This document shows positions 21,434-32,686 of a DNA stretch of 64,000 bases, piece after piece. The DNA is from Zygnema cylindricum (Eukaryota > Streptophyta > Zygnematophyceae > Zygnematales > Zygnemataceae), in contig JBBHKE010000385.1 in the NCBI GenBank assembly GCA_037447655.1, forward strand, positions 84,293-148,292. The letters are read 5' to 3'. The translations under genes and the position numbers were made by a program. Position 1 is the first letter of the stretch; each line of letters opens with the position of its first letter. The notes beneath the pieces are model-generated. The model was given only the letters and a program-made list of their open reading frames with translations, was not told the DNA's origin and did not search any database.

Positions 21434-24400
21434 TTAGTCACTCAGTCCACATGCATCTCTACAGAACTTCAATTTGGGAGCAGGTAAGGGTTTCGTCATC
21501 ATATCAACCACCATTTGCTCATCCGGTAAATAACTCAACTTTAAGATTTTTCCCATCACCTTTTCTCTTACAAAGTGTAGCTTGATATCAATGTGCTTAC
21601 TCTTAAAGTGATGACTGGGATTAGATGCAATAGCGATTGCTGTCTGATTTTCACACCACACTATCTGCGGTCTAGATTGCATAAAGAGAAGCTCTTGGAG
21701 AAGAGACTTTACCCAAAGAAACTCTTTAACTGCCGAGCTGGCAGCCATGTACTCAGCCTCCATAGTAGACTGAGCTGTTACCTTTTGAAGTTTGCTGCTC
21801 CAGTAGCAAGTTCCACTTCCGATCTTCAAAATGTATCCGGTGGTGGAGCGTCCGCTCGGCATATCTCCGTAGCTCGCATTGCTCCATGTATGAATTTTGA
21901 CTTCCTCTCCACCGAGAGAGAGTCTAAGATTTCGAGTTCCTGCAAGATAACGAAGAACTCTCTTTGCTGCCTCATAGTCTGACTTCCTTAGATTCTGCAG
22001 GCTTCGGCTTAAGGCTCGAACCGCTGCTGCGATGTCGGGACGAGTACAATTCATGAAATAAATGAGGCTTCCGACAATCTGCCTGTAAGGAATGGAGGAC
22101 ATAGAATCTGCCTCCCCTGAATCTAAGAAATCATCAACCAAAACACCACCATCCGTTTGCGTGCCCACCAATTTCTGCTTGAATTCCATAAGAGTGGCAC
22201 TCCCCTTTGCTTCGGATATGCCAAAATTTTCTAACATGTTCTTGAAAGCTTCTTTTTGAGTTAAATATATATTTTTTTGTTTCCTGTCTCTTTCTACTTG
22301 AATTCCTTGAATATACTTAGCCTCATCCAAGTCTTTCATTTCAAACCGGGAATTCAGAGCTGATTTTATTTTATTAATCTCATTGATGGATTTGCTAATC
22401 AGTAGCAAATCATCTACATACAATGCCACATAAATCACTCCATTTTCACCTTGCATTACATAGACTGAGTGATCTGAACTCATCCTGGTAAAGCCAAGAT
22501 TGGTTAAAAACTCATCTATTTTTAGGTTCCATTGTCTCGGAGCCTGTTTCAGACCATACATGGACTTCAACAGTTTACAGACCAGATTTTCTTTCCCTTT
22601 TTCTGCATACATCTTTGGCTGCTTCATATAGATTACTTCCTCAAAGTCACCATGCAAGAAAGCCGTCTTTATATCCATCTGATGCAATTCCATATCCTCT
22701 ATTGCAGCAAGGGATAACAAAACTCTAACAGTAGGAAAGCGAACCACAGGAGAGAAGGTCTCTTCATAATCAATTCCCTTTCTTTGGCTAAATCCCTTAG
22801 CCACCAATCTAGCTTTATATCTCTCAATTGTGTTATCAGGGTTCAATTTTAATTTGAAAACCCACTTAGAACCGATAGTTTTCCGGTTCGGTGGGAGCTC
22901 CACAAGTTCCCAAGTTTGGGCTTCCATAATTGACTTTATCTCCTTAGTTGCAGCCGCGATCTAATGATCTTTTTCAGGAACAGAAAAATCTTCATGAATA
23001 GTAAGTGGCTCCCTTGTGCTTGCAGAAAAAACACTCTCAACTCGGTCGCCTCGAAAGCGGGTGCTTTGCCTTCTTCCACCCGGATAATCTGACCCGGAAA
23101 CTGTTGGTTCCCTACCTTGCCGCACAGGGCGTGTATTGGGAGGAGCATCAACAGAAGGAGCAGCTCTAGAAAGATTATTAGAGGGCCCAGAGGCATTTGG
23201 GAGAGATGTAGAAGAAGTAGAAGAGGTTGGAGTAAAAGGTACCTTCTCAAGAATGATATATTCTTGTATTTTCTCATTCCTTTCAGGTGCATCCTTGCTA
23301 AAAACGTCAAAAGATTGACTTTCTTCTTTAATCTGATTATTCATGGCTGTTTGAAGGCATCCTCTCTGAGGATTATAGACTGTATAACATGCAGATTCAT
23401 CATCATAGCCTAAAAAGACACCAGGTACAGATTTTGGACTAAGCTTCCAATTAGGAAGATTATCCAAGATAAAACATTTGCTACCAAAAACTCTAAAATG
23501 ACTGACATTTGGCTTTCTGCCTGTCCACACTTCATAAGGTGTCCTTCCCCTAACAGCTCGGTTTTCCACTCTGTTTTTGATGTAGGAAGCACAATTAAAA
23601 GCTTCCCCCCAAAACTTTGGATCCACACCTTTATCGGCCATCATAGATCGAGCACATTCAGTCAAAGTCCGATTAAGTCTCTCGGCAACACCATTTTGTT
23701 CCGGTGTGTACGGAGCAATAAATTCACGAGAGATGCCATTTTCTTTCACAAAATCAGCAAAGGCATGAGATACATACTCTCCACCATTATCCGTTCGCAA
23801 AGCAAGAATAGATTTGCCGTGAAGTTTCTCCGCCCATATTTTGTAGTGCTTAAAGTGAGTGAAGACTTCTCTCTTCTCCTTCATGAAGTATAGGCGACTA
23901 TTCCGGGAGTAATCGTTTGTAAAGGTGACAAAGAAGCGGTTGCCACCAAGTGAGGGAACTTTAGAAGGGCCGAAAACATCAGAGTGAATAATACCAAGAA
24001 CATCTGTGGTAGAAACTTGTGATAGGGAAAGCTTGTGAAGCTTTCCGAGAGCGCCACCATCATATACATGAGACTCTTGTTGACCAAGCTTGACTCCCTC
24101 TATCATATCATGCTTTATCATCTTAGTAAGTCTCTCATGTTGCACATGACCAAGCCTTTTATGCCACAAAACATTATCACATAGGACACTGGAGTACGCG
24201 AAATCAATTTTATTAGCCAGGTCCATGCGGTACAAAAAGTTTGGGCCTCTAGTTCCTACTAGAGCTACTCTTCTATTCTTGCTCACTATTTTCTTACCAT
24301 TTTTCTGGAGAACCTCAAAGCCTTTGCTTTTAGCTACAGACGTAGAAAAGAATTTTTTCTTAAATTTTGGAACATACAAGACATCATACAAAGTTCTCTT

Positions 24401-24595
24401 AACAACCTTTCCATCTATCACACAATCCAAATCTATGTTTCCTTTGGCATTTGATTCAACGGCATAGCCACAAGCATAAAAGATCTGACGTAAAAGAATA
24501 GAAGACATATCCTTAAACCAACACTTGTTCCAGCACATGTGTGAAGAGCTGCCAGAATCCATTATCCATCCGAGGTCCTTTTCTCCTTCCATCAT
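21434..24595 (-). pseudogene. Copia-1 pol: protease, integrase, RT, RNase H
   Basis: Two near-contiguous ORFs (24595-22961 and 22927-21434) are split by a single stop. Protease: WIMDSGSSSHM. Integrase: HKRLGHV histidines are present, but the paired cysteines are lost (HVYDGGALGK where the sister copy has HVCDGCALGK). The acidic triad is present (IHSDVFG, LRTDNGGEY, GVAERLNRTL). RT: YVDDLLLIS at about 22410. RNase H: TWSNASYGD, with Asn where a catalytic Asp is expected; STMEAEYMA follows. The lost zinc-finger cysteines and RNase H Asp make it inactive even without the stop. It is the least damaged pol in the window. Confidence 0.9.
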
Positions 24596-24678
24596 GTCGA
24601 GTTTGGCAAGAGCAAAGAACTCTTTGTCATCACTTTTGGAAAACTGATCACATCAGGTGCCGTTTCCTCGGTCGTTTT

Positions 24679-25572
24679 CTACTTAGATTCCCTATCCCTT
24701 GCTGAAAATGCAACAATTTTATTCGGAGGTTTTTGGGAAATGGGAGGTCCGCGGTGTCTCCATCCTTTCCGAAAGGTACCTGTTTCAAGTGCTTTTACAT
24801 ACAAAGGACAAGCTCTGTAGGAGTGACCATCAGTATAGCAATAAACACATTTCTCAAACTGAGGATTAAATTGATTCCCTTGATATCTACTTTCCCTCTG
24901 AGCCGTAAATGCTACAGCTGGTTTTCCAAATCCAAAAACTGTCTGAGTAGCCTCTTCTGCCAAGATAAACTCTATAGCTGTTTGCAAATTCCAAAGAGGT
25001 TTAGACAATTTTTTTATTTCATCTGAGGCTCCTTTATATTGATTAGGAAGCCCCTTTAGGAGAATCATGGCTTGATGATAAGGGGAGAAAGTCCCCCTAG
25101 AACATGCATTTTCTGACAGTAACATTCGAAACCGATTAGTGTATTCCACCATGCTACCACCTGTGTACTTATACTCATAGATCTGACCAGCAGTCATAAT
25201 CTCATGCTGGTCACTAGCTTTAACAAAAGAAGATTTCAATGCATCCCACAAATCTGATGCCTTTGTAACATTAATATATGTCATATGCAATTCTTTTGAT
25301 ATCATAAGCTTTACTAAATGCAAAGCCTGGACATTTTTCTGATCAAAGTTGGCATCAGATTTTGCCAATGATCCATTTAACACATCAATAAGTTTCACTT
25401 GCTTGAAGTAAGACTTAACCAAATCTGCCCAATACAGATATTCACGTCCATCAAAGACCAGAAGTCGTGAAGGCGGGCCCGTGACCTATTGTTCTGAGAC
25501 AACTGCTGGTACTGAAGATGAAGAAGTCTCAACTGCTGGCACTGAAGATGAAGAAGATGCAGCAGTAGTCAT
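24679..25572 (-). pseudogene. Copia-1 gag
   Basis: ATG at 25572 (MTTAASSSSSVP). A premature stop just before 25486 is followed by the long gag body from 25422 (retrotransposon gag with WADLVKSYF and YKYTGGSMVEYTNRF). It ends with a zinc knuckle CVYCYTDGHSYRAC (CX2CX4HX4C). A frame change separates it from pol at about 24600-24680. The capsid-like protein would package element RNA; this copy cannot make it intact. Confidence 0.85.
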
Positions 25573-25743
25573 CGTAGAACAAATCAAGAGAGGAACCTTC
25601 CACAAATATCGATGGCTGAACAGCAACTTTGACAGACTATAACATTCAGAAAAATGCTCTAATGGTTCTGAAAATTTACCACAGTGTAGATAACTGCTAG
25701 AGAAACACACACACAAAATATCAATCAATTCAGCTTATGGATC

Positions 25744-26295
25744 TGTGAGATATGTAGAAATGAAATTACATAAAACTGAGTGTACAGTTTTCATATCATT
25801 TGTTCCTAAAAATCAAGTTCACTAAGTCCTACTTCTATACACCGAAACTACACTAAGCTGTACGGAGGCATTCCAGCCGTACATCTAACATTCTATCACA
25901 ACAAATAATTCACTATGAACAAAGTTATATTCTACCAAATATTTACACCGAAGTTCAGACAATGTAAAGTGATAATGATCTCGTCACGCCTCGTCACTAT
26001 ATGTTGGCGGCGGCTATCAGCGGTCCGATTAGAGGATTTGGCACCGTAGAACTGACTTCACGAAGTCCCGTGGTCTTGCCAAATTTCCGTACGTCCACGG
26101 AGGACATACTCACGAATTCTCCCAAGTGACGACGCGTGTCCCAAGTGTGAATGAGCCGTGAACTCCCAACTTCACTATCACACTAATTTTGGTAAGTACT
26201 GAACCGAACTCAACCAAAAAAATCTTAAGTCCTGAACAGCTCTCTCTCCCTCACGGCTGAAGCATAGAAAGGACTAAAGCTTTCTAAAAACAACA
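25744..26295 (-). mobile_element. Copia-1 5' LTR
   Basis: 552 bp, same length and ends as 20859-21410. The LTR pair differs at scattered sites (for example near 21060, 21118 and 21340), so the insertion is not brand new. I could not identify the primer-binding site that follows. Confidence 0.85.
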
Positions 26296-27107
26296 GACGC
26301 CACTCCAAAAATCCTGCATACGTTATTTTGACGACACGTGTCCTTATAAAAGTACAATTCACTCTACTGTACTTTTTGCTTTTGTAACGCTAATTAAGGT
26401 AAGTATTACAATAGACTACTTAAAAAATATTCTAAGTTATTTTTACCCCTATTTAAAGAATTAAATATTTATAAATTACAACAGTCATGACTCATTTTTA
26501 GTATCGCGTGGCGTAACTCTTGGTTTGTCGGAACATAAAGTCGAGGCGAATGACTCGTTCTGTACCGCCACATGCCATTGGCGGTTTGAATTAAGATATT
26601 TTGTTTGATTAGTTCCTTGATTGCATCGTCATCGTCGTATGCGGCGTTAATCCTATTTAGCCACTGCTCATCCACTTGCACCGTACTTGTCACTACGTTG
26701 ACTTTTTGGTCCTGCGTTTTGTTCACTGCTGCGGTGTCCCTTCTCACAACACTTTCGCTTCGGTCCTCTGATGGTTGCGATACTTGCTCCGTCACTAGCG
26801 CAGCGACACGTGCCTCTTTGAAAAAGCATCTGCTGGGTTTGTCTTGCCTGGTTTGTATTCTATTTTTAACTCCGGGCCGTAGGTTTGAAGAAATGTCATC
26901 CATCTAGCTTGTTATTTTGACATCTTAGATTGCGTTTGGAGATACTGTAACGCGTGGTGATCAGTGACTACAGTGATTCGCTTCTCTTTAACGTAGCACT
27001 TCTAGACTTTGAATGCATTAATGATTGTTATCCTCTCTTTTTCATGTGTGGCCCAGTTAAGTTCTGCTGCCTTTAGTTTCCTACTTTCGTAGGCAATGGG
27101 TTGTAAG

Positions 27108-27937
27108 TAGTGTTGGGTATCGAGGACCCATTGCCGATATTCGATATATATTGAATTTCAAGTACCCGATAATCGATATATCGTTTCGATATATCGAATT
27201 TCAAATCATCGCGATATATCGCCGATATATCGTATCGTCGATTTATCGAAGCTAAAAAAAAATAAAATCCCACAGGTTTTCAAAGTCTCGTGACTTCGGA
27301 CAAAGTGACTGTAAAATCTTTGCCGGAAAGAAATACGGTTTTTTCCTGAAAGTCACAGAGTGAAGGAGATCTCTGAGGTACATTGACGAGGTACACTTGT
27401 GAAGTACACGTACATCATACGCAAGTACGATTTTCCAGACGAAAAAGGTCGGTTTCCAGATATTCGATGATATTTTAGATTTGGTAGTCAGCTTACGTGA
27501 AACCACTCATATCAAAAAACGTATGTAAAACTTTTTGACAAAAGATACGCGATGTACCCGAGACTCTGTAATACATAAATTTTGCTGTCCGTACTATTAC
27601 AGAGACCTCCTCGTGTAACCATACCCCAAATAATTAATTATTAGAATTTCAGAATTAGTACTTTTTTGTCGGTTACATTTTGCGGCGTCTACCTTTAAGT
27701 CACGGAACGAAAATCACGGCGTACGTGGCGTATTAGACAATTTGACTTTTTCGCTAAAATAACATATTATATAAAAAAATAAAAATAAAATATTTAAAAA
27801 ATACTATATATCGCGATATATATCGCGATAATTTATGTTGGTCTCGGTACGATATATCGAGGATCCTCCTCGATCGATATTCGATATATTGAATATCGAG
27901 ATTATCGCGATATGAATCTACCCGATACCCAACACTA
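27108..27937. mobile_element. hAT-type MITE, 830 bp, with 8-bp target duplication
   Basis: Perfect terminal inverted repeats TAGTGTTGGGTATCG and CGATACCCAACACTA are flanked by GTTGTAAG at 27100-27107 and 27938-27945. It is rich in CGATATATCG and TATCGCGATA palindromes toward both ends and has no transposase. It interrupts gypsy RNase H, so it is younger than that element. It is related to the 285-bp copy at 1938. Confidence 0.9.
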
Positions 27938-27984
27938 GTTGTAAGCCTTTTCCATGATCTTGCAAAAGAATCGCTCCAATAGCC

Positions 27985-28250
27985 GCATCTGGCATCAGTA
28001 ATTACCGTCCAATCTCAAGGTTGGGAACAACTAACACAGGGGCGGTAACCAACCGCTCCTTTAGCGTGTCAAAGGCTGCCCCTTGTGCCGTTTCCCACTC
28101 CTAGGGCAGGTCATAGCTGCATCTAGCATCGGTAATTACCGTCCAATCTCAAGGTTGGGAACAATTAACACATGGGCGGTAACCAACCGCTCCTTTAGCG
28201 TGTCAAAGGCTGCCCCTTGCGTCGTTTCCCACTCCCAGGGCAAGTCATTC
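27985..28250. repeat. 134-bp tandem duplication in gypsy
   Basis: A block starting GCATCTGGCATC at 27985 repeats as GCATCTAGCATC at 28119. Both contain CCGTCCAATCTCAAGG and AACCGCTCCTTTAGCG. The copies differ at several sites, so the duplication is old. Confidence 0.85.
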
Positions 28251-28617
28251 TTGAGTAGGTCTGTCAAAGGTGCAACAATTTTTTCGAAACCTTCTACGAA
28301 TCGGCGATAGTAGGAGCATAATCCAAGAAAGCTCCGTAACTCTGTAACATTAGTTGGTTGCGGCCACTCCTTAACTGCCCTATTTTTGTTTGGAACCACA
28401 GCGATTCCAACCCGGCTCACCACATGGCCCAAAAAGTCAATTTTCTCCTTTAAGAAGTCACATTTACTTCTCTTCCCGTACAATTTGTTCTCCCTAAGCA
28501 CTTGTAAGACCGTTCGCAGGTGCTCCACATGATCTTTCAAAGTCTTGCTATACACCAAGATGTAGTCCAAGAAAACTATTACGAAGGCGTCCAAATATTG
28601 CGGAAAGATAGAATTTA

Positions 28618-30500
28618 TCAAGTGCATAGAAGCTGTCGGTGTGTTGTCAATCCGAATGGCATAATCAAAAATTGGAAATGACCGTACCGGGTCCTGAGTG
28701 CAGTCTTTTCCACATCTTCCTCGGCAATTCTAATTTGGTGGTAACTGTTTCGTAAGTCTATCTTAGAAAAATATTTGGCGCCTCTTAATCGGTCCAACAA
28801 TTCATCTATCCTTGGTAGAGGGTACGTATTTTTAACGGTCAACTTATTTAGCGCTTGGTAGTCCACACAAATACGTAAACCTCCATCTTTCTTATTCACG
28901 AAGAGGATAGGGGCTACATACGGTGACTTGTTTGGTTCGATTACTCGGGCTTCGACCAACTCCGCAAGTTGCTTTTTGAGTTCGTCTAATTCGGTGTAAC
29001 TCATCTTATACATTCGATTCGCCGGGGGTACCGCTATGGGATCAAGCTCTATCTTGTGGTCCACATCGCGCTTCAGAGGCAAACCTTCTGGGAGCTTTGG
29101 GGGAAAGACATCAATATACTCCTCGAGAAGCTTTGTTACAACTTCCGGGGCCAATAGGGAAGTCTTTTTTGAGTCGTCACCTCTTTTTGAGTCGAAGTCA
29201 GTATGTCTTTTACTTTATTCTTCCGGAATCCCCTCCTTTGTTTCCTCCATGGGTTGGACGACCACCATTCAACCTGTCCCCCCTTTTTTGAGTGCCCTCT
29301 TTAGCTATAATGCTGAAAACAGGCGTCCATCTTCGAATCCCTTACCAGCCGCTCCCACATTTACCTTGAACTCTTTTTCGCCTTTCCTCACTCTCATGCT
29401 TCCGTTTTTCCAATCGATCGTCGGGTTCCACTTCCGCAGCCATGGTTTCCTTAGGATCACTTCATGGTATCCAAGAGGTAAGATGTGAAGTGTCTCATAC
29501 CACTGGAATTTGCCTATACTAACGTGTAGCCGCGGGGTGCGATGAGTGATCGAGAGGGAACTCTCTTGTGCCAACTGAACCGACTGATGATCCGGAATAG
29601 CAATAAGAGGAAGCTTCAACTTCTTCACCGTCTTCTCGTTGATGAAATTCCTCGACACGCCCGAGTCCACCATGAAGCTAGCTGCGCTTGTTCTGATCTG
29701 ACCTTGAAAAACCAAAGGGTCTCATCCTTTGCCAACTATCCTCATAATATTGAGCTTGCTTTTCTTAGGACCTTTCTTTTTTGGGCAATCTCTGGCCATA
29801 TGATTCGGGGAACCATACTGGAATCACAATCCATTTTGTCGTCTCCGTTGGAGCTCTTCGGGGGACAGGTCGTTGGTTTTGGCTTTGGTGGTCTTCTTCT
29901 TCTTCCTAATCGCGTTGACCACGTCCTTATCCTCATTAATCTCTCCCAGATCCATGGGAGTCGGACCATCATCTCGTCGACCTTCCCCGCCGCTGCTCGA
30001 CCCAAAATGATAAGATCTACGGAGGGTGAAGTTTACCGAATCGGTCCGTTCCGCAAACTGAATTATCACCGAGAGGCTAATAGTCATACTCTCTCGCGCG
30101 AGCCATTGTTACACATTCCACCGCATGGAGGCCTTGAGCCCCTTCACATAACGATCTACGGCTTCATCTTCCGTCATCGTTGGTATTTGAACCTTGCATT
30201 CCAAGAATCGCTATGTGTACTCCAAAACTAAAGTGCGTTGCTTCAAAACCGAGATTTTGTCCCTCGTGGCCTTGACTCTATTCACGGGTTGCCAGGAGTC
30301 ACGGAGAAGCTAAATGAAAAGTGTCCACTCGGCGGGTATCTCCTTGCTTTCGACCATTGTCCTCCACCAGGCTCTTGCTGCCCCTTTAAGAAGACTGCCC
30401 GCGTAGCAAATCTTCTCACGATCCGATAGGCCGGGAAAATTCTCAAGGTAATTCGCTAAAGAAAGCAACCACGCATCAAGATTCTTGTGCCTGGCTGGGT
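28618..30500 (-). pseudogene. Gypsy gag, protease and RT N-terminal part
   Basis: RT palm ORF 29154-28618: [33 protein letters not shown] and FLIMPFGLT, then a frame break. Protease ORF 29715-29305 with FMVDSGVSRNFI as the aspartate loop. Upstream (30000-30500), frame-broken gag with FPGLSDREKICYAGSLLKGA and ARAWWRTMVE typical of the retrotransposon gag domain. It is cut off at 30520. Confidence 0.85.
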
Positions 30501-30520
30501 CAAACTTGTCGGGAAGTCTT

Positions 30521-30602
30521 TGTTACGATTCATTGAAAGAATCGTACGCACGTGGAATCAGTTTGATTTCTCAAAACTCTGAGCTCACTAACAAACACTT
30601 AT
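30521..30602. mobile_element. Scrambled LTR scrap
   Basis: The first 60 bases (TGTTACGATTCATTGAAAGA onward) match the start of the LTR at 38290. The following 24 bases match, in reverse complement, a segment near the end of the LTR at about 16025-16048. It bridges the truncated gypsy and the copia-2 LTR. Confidence 0.65.
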
Positions 30603-31213
30603 TGTTGTTTTGGAAAGCTTTAGTCCTCTCTATGTCTCGATTGTGAGAGAGAGAGAGTTTCACGACTTAGCATATGTTTGGTTGTAAGTTCGTTTCATTA
30701 CACACCAGAATTGATGTTCCACTAGATCGATAGGGAGTACACCTTTGTATACACTCCCAAGACACAAGTCACTACAAGAAAGAAGACACTCCAAAATATC
30801 CGATTGTTTGTGCATAGATATACTTGAGGACAAAATGGCACATGGAGATTTGTCTACGGTGCCGAATGTGATATGTACGCGGCTGAGGGAGACCACCGAC
30901 AAATGCTGGTCCGTGTGAACCACAACACGACAAATGACGTGGCATATAGAATCCTACTCCTTTGTAAATATCTAGTTAAGTAGATTTTTGTCTTTGTGTG
31001 GTTAGTTGATTAGTAAAGGAATCTTTTTGTATGACGTACCTTGTTCGATTCGAGCCGCAGGTATTTATTCTACGGCTGGTATGCCTCCGTACGTTCAGCA
31101 GCATAGGCTTTGGTGTATATTAGTAGGACTTAGATAACTTTGAAGGTATGAACATTTTGTAGTCAAAAACTGTACAGCCTGTTTTTGGCATTTTCATCTG
31201 TGGATATCTCACA
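30603..31213 (+). mobile_element. Copia-2 5' LTR
   Basis: Starts TGTTGTTTTGGAAAGC and ends GATATCTCACA, matching the ends and several blocks of the copia-1 LTRs, with long divergent stretches between. About 611 bp. No matching 3' LTR is present because the element is cut at 35158. Confidence 0.75.
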
Positions 31214-31385
31214 AATGTGTAAGCAGAATTACTTGTAATTTTGTGTGTATGTTCATCCTAATATTATATACTCTGTGGTATATTTTCAGAGCTATTATAT
31301 CTATGGTTTGGGTTATATCAACTTTTGAAGTTGCTATTTTTCAGACCGATTTTTGTGAAAGTTTCTTGCTTGGTTTGGTTCCGAG

Positions 31386-32670
31386 ATGACTACACCGGCA
31401 TCTTCATCGTCTTCGGTTCCGGCTGTTGTCTCAGAACAACGGGTCACGGGCCCGCTTTCACGAATTCCAGTTTTTGATGGGAGAGAATATCTGTATTGGG
31501 CAGATCTTGTAAGGTCTTATTTTGTACAAGTGAAGCTTTTTGATGTTTTTAATGGATCTATGGTAGAAACTGATGTAAAATATGATCAAAAGAATGAGCA
31601 GGCTCTTCTTATGATAAAATTAATGATGTCTAAAGAGCTGCATATGACATACATTCAGGCTTCTAAAGCATCAAAGATTTGGGATGCTTTGAAAAAGACA
31701 TATTCTAGGGCTAATGCACAACATGAGATTATAACTGCTGGGCAGATCTGGGAATATAAGTATACAGGCGGAAGCATGGCAGAATATTGCAATAAATTCA
31801 GACTTCGTGTTGCTGAAAATGCATGTTCAGCTGGTTCATTTCCTGAGTATCACTAAGCAATGATTTTAGTGAGGGGGCTTCCTAGTGAGTATAAAGGTGC
31901 CTATGATGAACTGAAAAAATTGGATAAGACACGATGGAATCTAGCTACAGCTATAGAGTATGTGCTAGAAAAAGAAGCGAATCAGCTGGCATTTAATTCT
32001 GGAAAGCCAGCTGTAGCTTACAATGCTCAGTTTGAGAGAGATAATAAATTTCAAGGAAATCAGTCCTTTCAGCTATATGAACGGTGTGTCGATTGCTATA
32101 ATAATGGTCATTTGTACAAGTTTTGTCCTTTGTATATAAAAGCGTGTGAAGCACGTTCTTACCGGAAAGGATGGAAGGTGAGAGGAGCTCCATTTACACC
32201 GAAACCTCCGAGCAAAACCGCAGCTTTTTCAGCGGAGGAAAAGGTGCTGGTGAAGGAGATGGAGAAGGAGAAATCAAAGGTTGTTAGTTTTCCTAAAACT
32301 GATGACACTGAGTTCTTTGATATGGCAAAGATGATGGAGGGAGAGAAAGATCTCGGGTGGATTATGGACTCCGAAAGTTCTTCCCACATGTGTTGGAACA
32401 AATCCTATTTCAAGGATATGACACCTATCCCTACTCGTCAAATCTTTTATGCTTGTGGTGCCACGGTGGAAGCTAATGCTAAAGGTAGCATAGATCTGAA
32501 TTGTGAGATAGATGGCAAAGCTGTAAAAAGAACTTTGCATGATGTGTTATATGTGCCTAAATTTAAGAAAAATTTGTTTTCTACCTCAGTTGCAGAAAGT
32601 AAAGGTTTTGATGTTCTTCAGAGCAAAGGCAAAAAGATAGTAAGCAAAGATGGGAGAGTAGCCTTAGTGG
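31386..32670 (+). pseudogene. Copia-2 gag and protease
   Basis: ATG at 31386 (MTTPASSSSSVPAVVSEQ). The gag body is interrupted by one stop at 31856, then continues to a zinc knuckle CVDCYNNGHLYKFC. Protease has WIMDSESSSHM, where the Gly after Ser of the usual DSG loop is replaced by Glu. A one-base frame change near 32667 separates it from integrase. Confidence 0.88.
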
Positions 32671-32686
32671 AACTAGAGGCCCAAAC

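Larger units (their letters stand above)
19795..26483. mobile_element. Composite insertion with GTCAT duplication: an LTR split by a copia element
   Basis: GTCAT at 19790-19794 and 26484-26488 flanks a segment that starts TGTTGTTC and ends TTACAACA, exactly where the gypsy integrase zinc finger is cut. The outer pieces (19795 to about 20635, and 26296-26483) would form one solo LTR of about 1.0 kb, + orientation, with a TATA-like TTATAAAAG near 26344. The copia element and its extra leader copy (about 20636-26295) lie inside it. The solo-LTR reading is inference; the terminal duplication is seen directly. Confidence 0.65.
26489..28627 (-). pseudogene. Gypsy RT C-terminal part, RNase H and integrase zinc finger
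   Basis: RT fingers/thumb: FLDYILVYS (about 28590-28560), where the second catalytic Asp is replaced by Tyr, then IDFLGHVVS and LRSFLGLCSYYRRF. RNase H lies on both sides of the hAT MITE: an AIGAILLQDHGKGLQ segment at about 28000-27950 and VVTDHHALQYLQTQ at about 26990. The linker ORF 26903-26469 runs into the zinc-finger region and stops at KMSHD, where the GTCAT-flanked insertion begins. A 134-bp tandem duplication adds further frame damage. Confidence 0.85.
16280..30520 (-). mobile_element. Ty3/gypsy chromovirus, nested and truncated
   Basis: On the - strand, from right to left: gag (about 30500-30000), protease, RT, RNase H, integrase zinc finger, integrase core, chromodomain, an extra region, then an LTR. 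It is interrupted by a hAT-type MITE at 27108-27937 (inside RNase H) and by a TSD-flanked insertion at 19795-26483 (inside the integrase zinc-finger region). The 5' LTR and start of gag are missing: the element stops at 30520 against an LTR scrap. All open frames carry stops, so it is inactive. Confidence 0.85.

Noticed and set aside
22961-24595. Calling copia-1 an active retrotransposon because its pol frames are long
   Set aside because: A stop in pol, a stop in gag, loss of the integrase zinc-finger cysteines and an Asn at an RNase H catalytic position all argue against activity.
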